A model generated the notes under the pieces. It saw nothing but the letters and a program-made list of their open reading frames with translations, was not told where the DNA came from and searched no databases. The position numbers were made by a program, and so were the translations under genes. 64,000 nt of DNA from Callipepla californica brunnescens (Eukaryota > Chordata > Aves > Galliformes > Odontophoridae): assembly GCA_023055505.1 (NCBI GenBank), contig JALIRH010000098.1, positions 496,001-560,000 of the forward strand, read 5' to 3'. Below are positions 40,801 to 54,835 of this stretch, piece by piece; the stretch's first letter is position 1, and each line of letters opens with the position of its first letter.

Positions 40801-42583
40801 AAACCTAACCCGAAACCTCAACCTAACTCTTCTCCTAACTAGAACACCAGCACTTCACCTTACCCTAACTGGAAACCTAGGACTAAATCCTTACCTTGTC
40901 CAGAACCCTATTCCTAACCCAAACCAGAATTCTAACCTCTACCCTAACCAAAACCCTTCCCCTAAACCTAAACCTAATGCTACCCTCAACCAAACCCTAG
41001 CCCTAAATCCTACCCTAAAACCAACACCACGTTTAAGCTCAAACCTCAAGCCTCAAAGAAAGCATCAGATTACCGCAGATCTCACCTAACACTAACCCCA
41101 ATCCAATCCCTACTACTAACCCCAAACCCAATCCAAACACCAAAACTATTCCTATTCCTAAACCTAACACTAAGCCAGAACCAAACCCAAGGCCTACCCC
41201 TTCTCTCAGCCTGACACTCAAACTAACCTAGATCTGAACGCAACGCTAAATCAAATACTAAAACTCACCCTTAGCCAAGGCCCTTTTAGGACCCTTCCCT
41301 GGTCCTAAAACTAAAGAGAACCCTACCCCTTCCACTAAACCTTCATCTACATCCCTAACCCTTACCCTAAACCTAAATCTACACCAAAACCTAACCCTAA
41401 CCCTAACATGTCTTCTAACTGTAAAACTAACGCTTCACCTAACCCGAACTGAAACCCCAGGACTAAACCTTACCTAACAAACACCTAGCTATATTCCTAA
41501 CCCTATCCTGAAACCTAACGTTAACCCTAACCCTAAAAACAACTTGGAAACAAACCCTAACCCTAACCTAACCCTTATCAGAACCCTAAATCTAATCCTA
41601 ACCGTTACCTCAATTTAACTCCAATTCTTCCTGAAATCTAAATGGGACCTTAAAACCAACCCCAGATGGAAGCCCAACCCTAAACCTAACACAAAGCATT
41701 AGATTACCACAGCCATCACCTAACTCTAACCCCAGCCTTAACGCTAATACTATCCCAAACACTATTCCAATTCCTAAACCCAACACAAACCCAAAAACAC
41801 AAAGCCTACAATTCTCACAGCCTAACACTGAAAGGAAACCTAAATCTTACCCTAACTCTAAAACTAATCCAAAGCATGACCACAATTTAAACTCTAAATC
41901 TACCTTCAAACTAAAGCTGACCCTAACACCAACCTCAAGTAAAAGCCCAACCCTAAGCCTAACACAAAGCATTAGATTACCACAACGCTCACCTAACTTC
42001 TAACCCCCACCCTAACACTAATACTAAAGCAATCAGATTCCAAATACTAACCCAATTCCTATTCTGAAACCCAAAACTATTCCAAAAACAAACCCAAGGC
42101 CTAACCTTTCTCTCACCCTAACAATCAAAGAAAACCTATTCCTAAACCTAATCCTAAATCTAGTCCTAACCCTAACCCTCACCCTTAATCTAACCCCAAC
42201 CCCCACCCAGAAGCTAACACTTAGCATTGTACAATACCTAAACGTACCCCTAATCCTTATCACTAAACCTAAAAGGAACCTGAAACATAGTGCTAAATCC
42301 GAACCCTAACCCTGAAGACTAACGCTAACAATGAACAAATTCCTATACCTTTTCCTTCCTCCAAATTGATTCCTAGCACTAACCCTAACCCTACATTAAC
42401 CCTATCCTAAACCTAACCCTAACCCTAGCCCTAAACTACATTAACCCTAACCCTAACCCTAACCCTAACCCTAAACCTAAACCTAAACCTAAACCTAACC
42501 CTAACCCTAACCCTAATTCCTAACCCTTACCTTAACTGTATCACAATCCCTATCCTAATTCTTACCCTAACCCTAACCCTTAC
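37809..42583. repeat. Satellite unit 9
   Basis: Length 4775. Its right half matches unit 1 at private sites (CAATTTAACT near 41612, AACTCTAAATC near 41891), while its left half differs from unit 1 at GTATTTATTG. It therefore looks like a mosaic of two unit types. Confidence 0.93.
40373..40564 (+). mobile_element. Retroviral pro island, unit 9
   Basis: Ninth copy of the 192-bp island. Confidence 0.85.
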
Positions 42584-45500
42584 CTAACCCTAACCCTAAC
42601 TCTAACCCTAACCCTAACCCTAACCCTAACCCTAACTCTAACCTTAACCCTAACCCTAACCCTACCCTAACCCTAACCCTAACCCTAACCCTTACCCTAA
42701 CCCTTACCCTAACCCTAGCCTAACCCAAACCCTAACCCTAACCCTACCCTAACCCTAACCCTAACCCTAACCCTAACCCTACCCCTAACCCTACTTTACC
42801 CTAACCCTAATCCTAACACTAACTCTAACTTTATTCCTTACCCTAACACTAATCCAATCCCGAACCGTAACCCTAATCCTAGCCCTAACTCTAACTTTAT
42901 TCGTAACCCTACCCCTAATCCAAACAATAACCCTTACCCTAATCAAACCCTATCCCTATTCCTAACCCTTACCCTAACCGTATCACAATCCCTATCCTAA
43001 CTCTTACCATAACCCAAACCCTAACCTAACCCTAACCCTAACCCTAACCCTATCCCTAACCCCTACCCTAACCCTAACCCTACCCTAACCTTAACTCTAC
43101 CCTAACCGTATCCCTACCCTAACCCTAACCCTAATCCTAGCCCTTACTCTAACTTTATTCCTAACCCTACCCCTGATCCAAACACTAACCCTAACCTTAA
43201 TGTAACCCTAACCCTATTCCTAACCCTTACCCTAACTGTATCCCATTCCCTATCCTAACTCTTACCATAACCCTAACCCTGATGCTAATGCTAACCTTAA
43301 CCCTGAATCTAACCCTTACCCTAACCCTATCCCTTACCCAGAAGCTAACACTTAGCGTTGTACAATACCTAACCGTACCCTAACCCTATCCCTAAACCTA
43401 AAAGGAACCCAAACTCTAACCCTAAATCTGTCCCTGAGCCTAACCTTCAACCTTACCCTAACCTTAACCCTAACCCTGTTCCATTCTCTAAACATATCTG
43501 TAAGCATTACCTTCATCCTAACTCGAACTCTACCCTAACCCTATCCCTTTGACCCCAACACAAAACCCAGATTGAGCCTGACCCTAACCTAGGTAGCATA
43601 AAGTGTATGTAGGGTGAATTTGAGTTTTAGGGTCAAAGTTAAATTGTTAGTTTTAGGGTTAGGGTGAAGGATTGCTTTAGTTCTAGTATTAGGGTGTTTG
43701 GGGTTAGGGTTAGGGTAAGGATTTTGGAGTGGATTAGGTTTAGGGTCAGGTTTGGGGGAGTTTTGGGGTTAGGGTTAGATTTAGGATTAGGGTTAGCAAA
43801 AAAGTTGTTTTAGTTTTAGTTTAGGTTAGTGCTAGGATTAGGTTGAGTGTTCTTGTGAAGTTTAGGTTTAGGGTTAGGTTTAGGTTTAGATTGAGGTTTA
43901 GGGTAAGGAGTAGGGTTAATTTGACTTTTAGGGTCAGAGTAGAGTTAAGTCGTGTTAGGGTTAAGGTTAAGAACAGGATTCAGATTCCAATTAGGTTTTG
44001 GGTTCCTACTAGGGATAGGCCTCAAATTAGTGTTAAGGTTAGGGTTAGGGTTAGGTATAGGGAAAGGGTTAGTGTTAAGGCCAGGGCAAGTGTATGGTTT
44101 AGGGTAAAGATTGGATTTAGGGTTAGGTTTAGATGTAGGTTTGGTTTGATCGTTAGGGTGTGAGAAGGCACCGGCCTTGGATTTCATTTGGAGATTGGGT
44201 AAGGTTTAGGAATAGGAATAACATTGGTGTTTAAAAGATGATTAGTGTTAGTATTAGGGATAGGGTTACGGTTAGAGTTTAGTTAGGGTTGTTAGTTTTA
44301 GAGTGAGGGATAGGGGTATGGTTTGGTCTAGTACTTGGGTTAGGGTTTGGGATAGTCATAGCATTAGTGTTAGGGTTAGGGTTCCGTTAGGGTTGTGGTA
44401 ATCTGATGCTAGGTGTCGGGATTAGGGTTGTGCTTAAATGTGGGTTTGGTTTGAGGGTCAGAGTTAGGGTTAGGGTAGAGTTAGAATTAGGGTAAGAGTT
44501 AGGATTAGGTTTAGGATTAGGATAAAGATTAGGTTAGGATTAGTGTTGGCTTTAGGGTTGTGTCTGGGAGAAGGGTTAGTGTTAGGGATAGACTTAGGGT
44601 AAGAGTAAGTGTTAGGAATAGGCATAGGTTTTGGGAAAGTTTCAGAGTTTGGACTGGATTTATGATTAGGGTTAGGGACAAAGATTTTTTGAGATTTATG
44701 ATTAGATTTAGGGAGAAAAGTAGGCTGACTTGTGGTGTTAGCAGTAGGTTTAGGTTTAGGTTTAGGTTTAGGATTCCATTTGTATTTATTGATCGAGGTT
44801 GGGTTAGTTGGAGTGTAAAGGTCAGAGTAGGGTTAGGCCTTGGGATAGGGTTAAGGTTTGGAATAGGATTAGGATTCAAATGATGTTACGGGTTGGTGTT
44901 AGGGTTAGGGAAAGGTTAGGATCAGGGTTGAGGTCAGGGTTAGGTATAGGAAAAGGGTTAGTGTTAGGGCTAGGGCAATTGGAAGGGTTAGGCTTAGGCT
45001 TAGATATTAGGGTTAGGTTTAGGCGGAGGTTTGGTTCGAGTGTCAGGGTGAGAGAAGGGGTAGGCCTGGGGTTTGGTTTTGGGTTACATCATACAAATCA
45101 TCCCATACATTAGCTGGGGTGGGAGGTGCAAGGAACAGCCAGCAAAGTGCTGAGTTCATTCCAATCAGAGGACCTGAAGATCGGGTAGCTACTATCAAAC
45201 CGTTTGTGTTGCCAATTCCGATGATATTTATGGGGCCCTGATGTTATGGTTCAGTGGGGAGTCACTATCAAGTCCAAACCCAATCCAAACCCCAAACCTA
45301 CTCCTATTCCTAAACCTTATCTTAACCCTAAACCAAACCCAAACCCAAGGCCCTCCCCTTCTCTCAGCCTAACACTCAAACTAACCTAAACCCGAAACTA
45401 ACCCTACATTTATCCTAATCTTATCCATATTCTAAGGCCTAACCCTACTCTGACCAGAAAGCTCATGTTGTCTAAAATCTACCCCTTACCTAAAACCTAA

Positions 45501-47287
45501 ATCGACAAAAAAACCTAACCCGAAACCTCAACCTAACTCTTCTCCTAACTAGAACACCAGCACTTCACCTTACCCTAACTGGAAACCTAGGACTAAATCC
45601 TGACCTTGTCCAGAACCCTATTCCTAACCCAAACCAGAATTCTAACCTCTACCCTAACCAAAACCCTTCCCCTAAACCTAAACCTAATGCTACCCTCAAC
45701 CAAACCCTAGCCCTAAATCCTACCCTAAAACCAACACCACGTTTAAGCTCAAACCTCAAGCCTCAAAGAAAGCATCAGATTACCGCAGATCTCACCTAAC
45801 ACTAACCCCAATCCAATCCCTACTACTAACCCCAAACCCAATCCAAACACCAAAACTATTCCTATTCCTAAACCTAACACTAAGCCAGAACCAAACCCAA
45901 GGCCTACCCCTTCTCTCAGCCTGACACTCAAACTAACCTAGATCTGAACGCAACGCTAAATCAAATACTAAAACTCACCCTTAGCCAAGGCCCTTTTAGG
46001 ACCCTTCCCTGGTCCTAAAACTAAAGAGAACCCTACCCCTTCCACTAAACCTTCATCTACATCCCTAACCCTTACCCTAAACCTAAATCTACACCAAAAC
46101 CTAACCCTAACCCTAACATGTCTTCTAACTGTAAAACTAACGCTTCACCTAACCCGAACTGAAACCCCAGGACTAAACCTTACCTAACAAACACCTAGCT
46201 ATATTCCTAACCCTATCCTGAAACCTAACGTTAACCCTAACCCTAAAAACAACTTGGAACCAAACCCTAACCCTAACCTAACCCTTATCAGAACCCTAAA
46301 TCTAATCCTAACCGTTACCTCAATTGAACTCCAATTCTTCCTGAAATCTAAATGGGACCTTAAAACCAACCCCAGATGGAAGCCCAACCCTAAACCTAAC
46401 ACAAAGCATTAGATTACCACAGCCATCACCTAACTCTAACCCCAGCCTTAACGCTAATACTATCCCAAACACTATTCCAATTCCTAAACCCAACACAAAC
46501 CCAAAAACACAAAGCCTACAATTCTCACAGCCTAACACTGAAAGGAAACCTAAATCTTACCCTAACTCTAAAACTAATCCAAAGCATGACCACAATTTAA
46601 ACTCGAAATCTACCTTCAAACTAAAGCTGACCCTAACACCAACCTCAAGTAAAAGCCCAACCCTAAGCCTAACACAAAGCATTAGATTACCACAACGCTC
46701 ACCTAACTTCTAACCCCCACCCTAACACTAATACTAAAGCAATCAGATTCCAAATACTAACCCAATTCCTATTCTGAAACCCAAAACTATTCCAAAAACA
46801 AACCCAAGGCCTAACCTTTCTCTCACCCTAACAATCAAAGAAAACCTATTCCTAAACCTAATCCTAAATCTAGTCCTAACCCTAACCCTCACCCTTAATC
46901 TAACCCCAACCCCCACCCAGAAGCTAACACTTAGCATTGTACAATACCTAAACGTACCCCTAATCCTTATCACTAAACCTAAAAGGAACCTGAAACATAG
47001 TGCTAAATCCGAACCCTAACCCTGAAGACTAACGCTAACAATGAACAAATTCCTATACCTTTTCCTTCCTCCAAATTGATTCCTAGCACTAACCCTAACC
47101 CTACATTAACCCTATCCTAACCCTAACCCTAACCCTAGCCCTAAACTACATTAACCCTAACCCTAACCCTAACCCTAACCCTAAACCTAAACCTAAACCT
47201 AACCCTAACCCTAACCCTAATTCCTAACCCTTACCTTAACTGTATCACAATCCCTATCCTAATTCTTACCCTAACCCTAACCCTTAC
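42584..47287. repeat. Satellite unit 10
   Basis: Length 4704. It is the partner of unit 2: it shares CCTGACCTTG near 45600 and GCTAACCTTAACC near 43295 at an offset of 37,910 bp. Confidence 0.93.
45083..45274 (+). mobile_element. Retroviral pro island, unit 10
   Basis: Tenth copy of the 192-bp island. Confidence 0.85.
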
Positions 47288-50200
47288 CTAACCCTAACCC
47301 TAACCCTAACCCTAACCCTAACCCTAACCCTAACCCTAACCCTAACCCTAACCCTAACCCTAACTCTAACCTTAACCCTAACCCTAACCCTAACCCTAAC
47401 CCTACCCTAACCCTAACCCTAACCCTAACCCTAACCCTAACCCTACCCTAACCCTAACCCTAACCCTAACCCTTACCCTAACCCTTACCCTAACCCTAGC
47501 CTAACCCAAACCCTAACCCTAACCCTACCCTAACCCTAACCCTAACCCTAACCCTAACCCTACCCCTAACCCTACTTTACCCTAACCCTAATCCTAACAC
47601 TAACTCTAACTTTATTCCTTACCCTAACACTAATCCAATCCCGAACCGTAACCCTAATCCTAGCCCTAACTCTAACTTTATTCGTAACCCTACCCCTAAT
47701 CCAAACAATAACCCTTACCCTAATCAAACCCTATCCCTATTCCTAACCCTTACCCTAACCGTATCACAATCCCTATCCTAACTCTTACCATAACCCAAAC
47801 CCTAACCTAACCCTAACCCTAACCCTAACCCTATCCCTAACCCCTACCCTAACCCTAACCCTACCCTAACCTTAACTCTACCCTAACCGTATCCCTACCC
47901 TAACCCTAACCCTAATCCTAGCCCTTACTCTAACTTTATTCCTAACCCTACCCCTGATCCAAACACTAACCCTAACCTTAATGTAACCCTAACCCTATTC
48001 CTAACCCTTACCCTAACTGTATCCCATTCCCTATCCTAACTCTTACCATAACCCTAACCCTGATGCTAATGCTAACCCTAACCCTGAATCTAACCCTTAC
48101 CCTAACCCTATCCCTTACCCAGAAGCTAACACTTAGCGTTGTACAATACCTAACCGTACCCTAACCCTATCCCTAAACCTAAAAGGAACCCAAACTCTAA
48201 CCCTAAATCTGTCCCTGAGCCTAACCTTCAACCTTACCCTAACCTTAACCCTAACCCTGTTCCATTCTCTAAACATATCTGTAAGCATTACCTTCATCCT
48301 AACTCGAACTCTACCCTAACCCTATCCCTTTGACCCCAACACAAAACCCAGATTGAGCCTGACCCTAACCTAGGTAGCATCAAGTGTATGTAGGGTGAAT
48401 TTGAGTTTTAGGGTCAAAGTTAAATTGTTAGTTTTAGGGTTAGGGTGAAGGATTGCTTTAGTTCTAGTATTAGGGTGTTTGGGGTTAGGGTTAGGGTAAG
48501 GATTTTGGAGTGGATTAGGTTTAGGGTCAGGTTTGGGGGAGTTTTGGGGTTAGGGTTAGATTTAGGATTAGGGTTAGCAAAAAAGTTGTTTTAGTTTTAG
48601 TTTAGGTTAGTGCTAGGATTAGGTTGAGTGTTCTTGTGAAGTTTAGGTTTAGGGTTAGGTTTAGGTTTAGATTGAGGTTTAGGGTAAGGAGTAGGGTTCA
48701 TTTGACTTTTAGGGTCAGAGTAGAGTTAAGTCGTGTTAGGGTTAAGGTTAAGAACAGGATTCAGATTCCAATTAGGTTTTGGGTTCCTACTAGGGATAGG
48801 CCTCAAATTAGTGTTAAGGTTAGGGTTAGGGTTAGGTATAGGGAAAGGGTTAGTGTTAAGGCCAGGGCAAGTGTATGGTTTAGGGTAAAGATTGGATTTA
48901 GGGTTAGGTTTAGATGTAGGTTTGGTTTGATCGTTAGGGTGTGAGAAGGCACCGGCCTTGGATTTCATTTGGAGATTGGGTAAGGTTTAGGAATAGGAAT
49001 AACATTGGTGTTTAAAAGATGATTAGTGTTAGTATTAGGGATAGGGTTACGGTTAGAGTTTAGTTAGGGTTGTTAGTTTTAGAGTGAGGGATAGGGGTAT
49101 GGTTTGGTCTAGTACTTGGGTTAGGGTTTGGGATAGTCATAGCATTAGTGTTAGGGTTAGGGTTCCGTTAGGGTTGTGGTAATCTGATGCTAGGTGTCGG
49201 GATTAGGGTTGTGCTTAAATGTGGGTTTGGTTTGAGGGTCAGAGTTAGGGTTAGGGTAGAGTTAGAATTAGGGTAAGAGTTAGGATTAGGTTTAGGATTA
49301 GGATAAAGATTAGGTTAGGATTAGTGTTGGCTTTAGGGTTGTGTCTGGGAGAAGGGTTAGTGTTAGGGATAGACTTAGGGTAAGAGTAAGTGTTAGGAAT
49401 AGGCATAGGTTTTGGGAAAGTTTCAGAGTTTGGACTGGATTTATGATTAGGGTTAGGGACAAAGATTTTTTGAGATTTATGATTAGATTTAGGGAGAAAA
49501 GTAGGCTGACTTGTGGTGTTAGCAGTAGGTTTAGGTTTAGGTTTAGGTTTAGGATTCCATTTGTATTTCTTGATCGAGGTTGGGTTAGTTGGAGTGTAAA
49601 GGTCAGAGTAGGGTTAGGCCTTGGGATAGGGTTAAGGTTTGGAATAGGATTAGGATTCAAATGATGTTACGGGTTGGTGTTAGGGTTAGGGAAAGGTTAG
49701 GATCAGGGTTGAGGTCAGGGTTAGGTATAGGAAAAGGGTTAGTGTTAGGGCTAGGGCAATTGGAAGGGTTAGGCTTAGGCTTAGATATTAGGGTTAGGTT
49801 TAGGCGGAGGTTTGGTTCGAGTGTCAGGGTGAGAGAAGGGGTAGGCCTGGGGTTTGGTTTTGGGTTACATCATACAAATCATCCCATACATTAGCTGGGG
49901 TGGGAGGTGCAAGGAACAGCCAGCAAAGTGCTGAGTTCATTCCAATCAGAGGACCTGAAGATCGGGTAGCTACTATCAAACCGTTTGTGTTGCCAATTCC
50001 GATGATATTTATGGGGCCCTGATGTTATGGTTCAGTGGGGAGTCACTATCAAGTCCAAACCCAATCCAAACCCCAAACCTACTCCTATTCCTAAACCTTA
50101 TCTTAACCCTAAACCAAACCCAAACCCAAGGCCCTCCCCTTCTCTCAGCCTAACACTCAAACTAACCTAAACCCGAAACTAACCCTACATTTATCCTAAT

Positions 50201-52068
50201 CTTATCCATATTCTAAGGCCTAACCCTACTCTGACCAGAAAGCTCATGTTGTCTAAAATCTACCCCTTACCTAAAACCTAAATCGACAAAAAAACCTAAC
50301 CCGAAACCTCAACCTAACTCTTCTCCTAACTAGAACACCAGCACTTCACCTTACCCTAACTGGAAACCTAGGACTAAATCCTTACCTTGTCCAGAACCCT
50401 ATTCCTAACCCAAACCAGAATTCTAACCTCTACCCTAACCAAAACCCTTCCCCTAAACCTAAACCTAATGCTACCCTCAACCAAACCCTAGCCCTAAATC
50501 CTACCCTAAAACCAACACCACGTTTAAGCTCAAACCTCAAGCCTCAAAGAAAGCATCAGATTACCGCAGATCTCACCTAACACTAACCCCAATCCAATCC
50601 CTACTACTAACCCCAAACCCAATCCAAACACCAAAACTATTCCTATTCCTAAACCTAACACTAAGCCAGAACCAAACCCAAGGCCTACCCCTTCTCTCAG
50701 CCTGACACTCAAACTAACCTAGATCTGAACGCAACGCTAAATCAAATACTAAAACTCACCCTTAGCCAAGGCCCTTTTAGGACCCTTCCCTGGTCCTAAA
50801 ACTAAAGAGAACCCTACCCCTTCCACTAAACCTTCATCTACATCCCTAACCCTTACCCTAAACCTAAATCTACACCAAAACCTAACCCTAACCCTAACAT
50901 GTCTTCTAACTGTAAAACTAACGCTTCACCTAACCCGAACTGAAACCCCAGGACTAAACCTTACCTAACAAACACCTAGCTATATTCCTAACCCTATCCT
51001 GAAACCTAACGTTAACCCTAACCCTAAAAACAACTTGGAACCAAACCCTAACCCTAACCTAACCCTTATCAGAACCCTAAATCTAATCCTAACCGTTACC
51101 TCAATTGAACTCCAATTCTTCCTGAAATCTAAATGGGACCTTAAAACCAACCCCAGATGGAAGCCCAACCCTAAACCTAACACAAAGCATTAGATTACCA
51201 CAGCCATCACCTAACTCTAACCCCAGCCTTAACGCTAATACTATCCCAAACACTATTCCAATTCCTAAACCCAACACAAACCCAAAAACACAAAGCCTAC
51301 AATTCTCACAGCCTAACACTGAAAGGAAACCTAAATCTTACCCTAACTCTAAAACTAATCCAAAGCATGACCACAATTTAAACTCGAAATCTACCTTCAA
51401 ACTAAAGCTGACCCTAACACCAACCTCAAGTAAAAGCCCAACCCTAAGCCTAACACAAAGCATTAGATTACCACAACGCTCACCTAACTTCTAACCCCCA
51501 CCCTAACACTAATACTAAAGCAATCAGATTCCAAATACTAACCCAATTCCTATTCTGAAACCCAAAACTATTCCAAAAACAAACCCAAGGCCTAACCTTT
51601 CTCTCACCCTAACAATCAAAGAAAACCTATTCCTAAACCTAATCCTAAATCTAGTCCTAACCCTAACCCTCACCCTTAATCTAACCCCAACCCCCACCCA
51701 GAAGCTAACACTTAGCATTGTACAATACCTAAACGTACCCCTAATCCTTATCACTAAACCTAAAAGGAACCTGAAACATAGTGCTAAATCCGAACCCTAA
51801 CCCTGAAGACTAACGCTAACAATGAACAAATTCCTATACCTTTTCCTTCCTCCAAATTGATTCCTAGCACTAACCCTAACCCTACATTAACCCTATCCTA
51901 ACCCTAACCCTAACCCTAGCCCTAAACTACATTAACCCTAACCCTAACCCTAACCCTAACCCTAAACCTAAACCTAAACCTAACCCTAACCCTAACCCTA
52001 ATTCCTAACCCTTACCTTAACTGTATCACAATCCCTATCCTAATTCTTACCCTAACCCTAACCCTTAC
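47288..52068. repeat. Satellite unit 11
   Basis: Length 4781. It has TAGCATCAAGTG near 48377, shared only with unit 12; other units read TAGCATAAAGTG. Confidence 0.93.
49864..50055 (+). mobile_element. Retroviral pro island, unit 11
   Basis: Eleventh copy of the 192-bp island, and the last that ends in telomere-like DNA. Confidence 0.85.
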
Positions 52069-54835
52069 CTAACCCTAACCCTAACCCTAACCCTAACCCT
52101 AACCCTAACCCTAACCCTAACCCTAACCCTAACCCTAACCCTAACTCTAACCTTAACCCTAACCCTAACCCTAACCCTAACCCTACCCTAACCCTAACCC
52201 TAACCCTAACCCTAACCCTAACCCTACCCTAACCCTAACCCTAACCCTAACCCTTACCCTAACCCTTACCCTAACCCTAGCCTAACCCAAACCCTAACCC
52301 TAACCCTACCCTAACCCTAACCCTAACCCTAACCCTAACCCTACCCCTAACCCTACTTTACCCTAACCCTAATCCTAACACTAACTCTAACTTTATTCCT
52401 TACCCTAACACTAATCCAATCCCGAACCGTAACCCTAATCCTAGCCCTAACTCTAACTTTATTCGTAACCCTACCCCTAATCCAAACAATAACCCTTACC
52501 CTAATCAAACCCTATCCCTATTCCTAACCCTTACCCTAACCGTATCACAATCCCTATCCTAACTCTTACCATAACCCAAACCCTAACCTAACCCTAACCC
52601 TAACCCTAACCCTATCCCTAACCCCTACCCTAACCCTAACCCTACCCTAACCTTAACTCTACCCTAACCGTATCCCTACCCTAACCCTAACCCTAATCCT
52701 AGCCCTTACTCTAACTTTATTCCTAACCCTACCCCTGATCCAAACACTAACCCTAACCTTAATGTAACCCTAACCCTATTCCTAACCCTTACCCTAACTG
52801 TATCCCATTCCCTATCCTAACTCTTACCATAACCCTAACCCTGATGCTAATGCTAACCCTAACCCTGAATCTAACCCTTACCCTAACCCTATCCCTTACC
52901 CAGAAGCTAACACTTAGCGTTGTACAATACCTAACCGTACCCTAACCCTATCCCTAAACCTAAAAGGAACCCAAACTCTAACCCTAAATCTGTCCCTGAG
53001 CCTAACCTTCAACCTTACCCTAACCTTAACCCTAACCCTGTTCCATTCTCTAAACATATCTGTAAGCATTACCTTCATCCTAACTCGAACTCTACCCTAA
53101 CCCTATCCCTTTGACCCCAACACAAAACCCAGATTGAGCCTGACCCTAACCTAGGTAGCATCAAGTGTATGTAGGGTGAATTTGAGTTTTAGGGTCAAAG
53201 TTAAATTGTTAGTTTTAGGGTTAGGGTGAAGGATTGCTTTAGTTCTAGTATTAGGGTGTTTGGGGTTAGGGTTAGGGTAAGGATTTTGGAGTGGATTAGG
53301 TTTAGGGTCAGGTTTGGGGGAGTTTTGGGGTTAGGGTTAGATTTAGGATTAGGGTTAGCAAAAAAGTTGTTTTAGTTTTAGTTTAGGTTAGTGCTAGGAT
53401 TAGGTTGAGTGTTCTTGTGAAGTTTAGGTTTAGGGTTAGGTTTAGGTTTAGATTGAGGTTTAGGGTAAGGAGTAGGGTTCATTTGACTTTTAGGGTCAGA
53501 GTAGAGTTAAGTCGTGTTAGGGTTAAGGTTAAGAACAGGATTCAGATTCCAATTAGGTTTTGGGTTCCTACTAGGGATAGGCCTCAAATTAGTGTTAAGG
53601 TTAGGGTTAGGGTTAGGTATAGGGAAAGGGTTAGTGTTAAGGCCAGGGCAAGTGTATGGTTTAGGGTAAAGATTGGATTTAGGGTTAGGTTTAGATGTAG
53701 GTTTGGTTTGATCGTTAGGGTGTGAGAAGGCACCGGCCTTGGATTTCATTTGGAGATTGGGTAAGGTTTAGGAATAGGAATAACATTGGTGTTTAAAAGA
53801 TGATTAGTGTTAGTATTAGGGATAGGGTTACGGTTAGAGTTTAGTTAGGGTTGTTAGTTTTAGAGTGAGGGATAGGGGTATGGTTTGGTCTAGTACTTGG
53901 GTTAGGGTTTGGGATAGTCATAGCATTAGTGTTAGGGTTAGGGTTCCGTTAGGGTTGTGGTAATCTGATGCTAGGTGTCGGGATTAGGGTTGTGCTTAAA
54001 TGTGGGTTTGGTTTGAGGGTCAGAGTTAGGGTTAGGGTAGAGTTAGAATTAGGGTAAGAGTTAGGATTAGGTTTAGGATTAGGATAAAGATTAGGTTAGG
54101 ATTAGTGTTGGCTTTAGGGTTGTGTCTGGGAGAAGGGTTAGTGTTAGGGATAGACTTAGGGTAAGAGTAAGTGTTAGGAATAGGCATAGGTTTTGGGAAA
54201 GTTTCAGAGTTTGGACTGGATTTATGATTAGGGTTAGGGACAAAGATTTTTTGAGATTTATGATTAGATTTAGGGAGAAAAGTAGGCTGACTTGTGGTGT
54301 TAGCAGTAGGTTTAGGTTTAGGTTTAGGTTTAGGATTCCATTTGTATTTCTTGATCGAGGTTGGGTTAGTTGGAGTGTAAAGGTCAGAGTAGGGTTAGGC
54401 CTTGGGATAGGGTTAAGGTTTGGAATAGGATTAGGATTCAAATGATGTTACGGGTTGGTGTTAGGGTTAGGGAAAGGTTAGGATCAGGGTTGAGGTCAGG
54501 GTTAGGTATAGGAAAAGGGTTAGTGTTAGGGCTAGGGCAATTGGAAGGGTTAGGCTTAGGCTTAGATATTAGGGTTAGGTTTAGGCGGAGGTTTGGTTCG
54601 AGTGTCAGGGTGAGAGAAGGGGTAGGCCTGGGGTTTGGTTTTGGGTTACATCATACAAATCATCCCATACATTAGCTGGGGTGGGAGGTGCAAGGAACAG
54701 CCAGCAAAGTGCTGAGTTCATTCCAATCAGAGGACCTGAAGATCGGGTAGCTACTATCAAACCGTTTGTGTTGCCAATTCCGATGATATTTATGGGGCCC
54801 TGATGTTATGGTTCAGTGGGGAGTCACTATCAAGT
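52069..54835. repeat. Satellite unit 12, partial, ends in the provirus
   Basis: It carries blocks A and B and the island in full, then has no block D. At the base where the other eleven units switch to CAAACCC, this unit continues into retroviral pol. It is the innermost unit if the chromosome end lies to the left. Confidence 0.93.

Larger units (their letters stand above)
1..54835. repeat. Subtelomeric satellite array, about 11.5 units of 4.7 kb
   Basis: Twelve copies of one long unit lie head to tail. An anchor sequence (GTGTTCTTGTGAAG) recurs at 1225, 5935, 10710, 15479, 20247, 24828, 29603, 34366, 39135, 43845, 48626 and 53407, giving spacings of 4710, 4775, 4769, 4768, 4581, 4775, 4763, 4769, 4710, 4781 and 4781. 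Most length change is in the exact CCCTAA tract at each unit start. Every unit keeps the same block order: C-strand, G-strand, 192-bp retroviral island, C-strand. Nearly all the sequence is degenerate CCCTAA or TTAGGG. Open frames in it encode only low-complexity strings rich in R, V, F, L, G or in N, P, L, as expected from reading telomere-like DNA. I see no gene in the array. Confidence 0.97.

Noticed and set aside
1..54835. CRISPR array
   Set aside because: The repeats are long near-identical units and hexamers, with no short repeat plus unique spacer pattern, and the sequence is eukaryotic.
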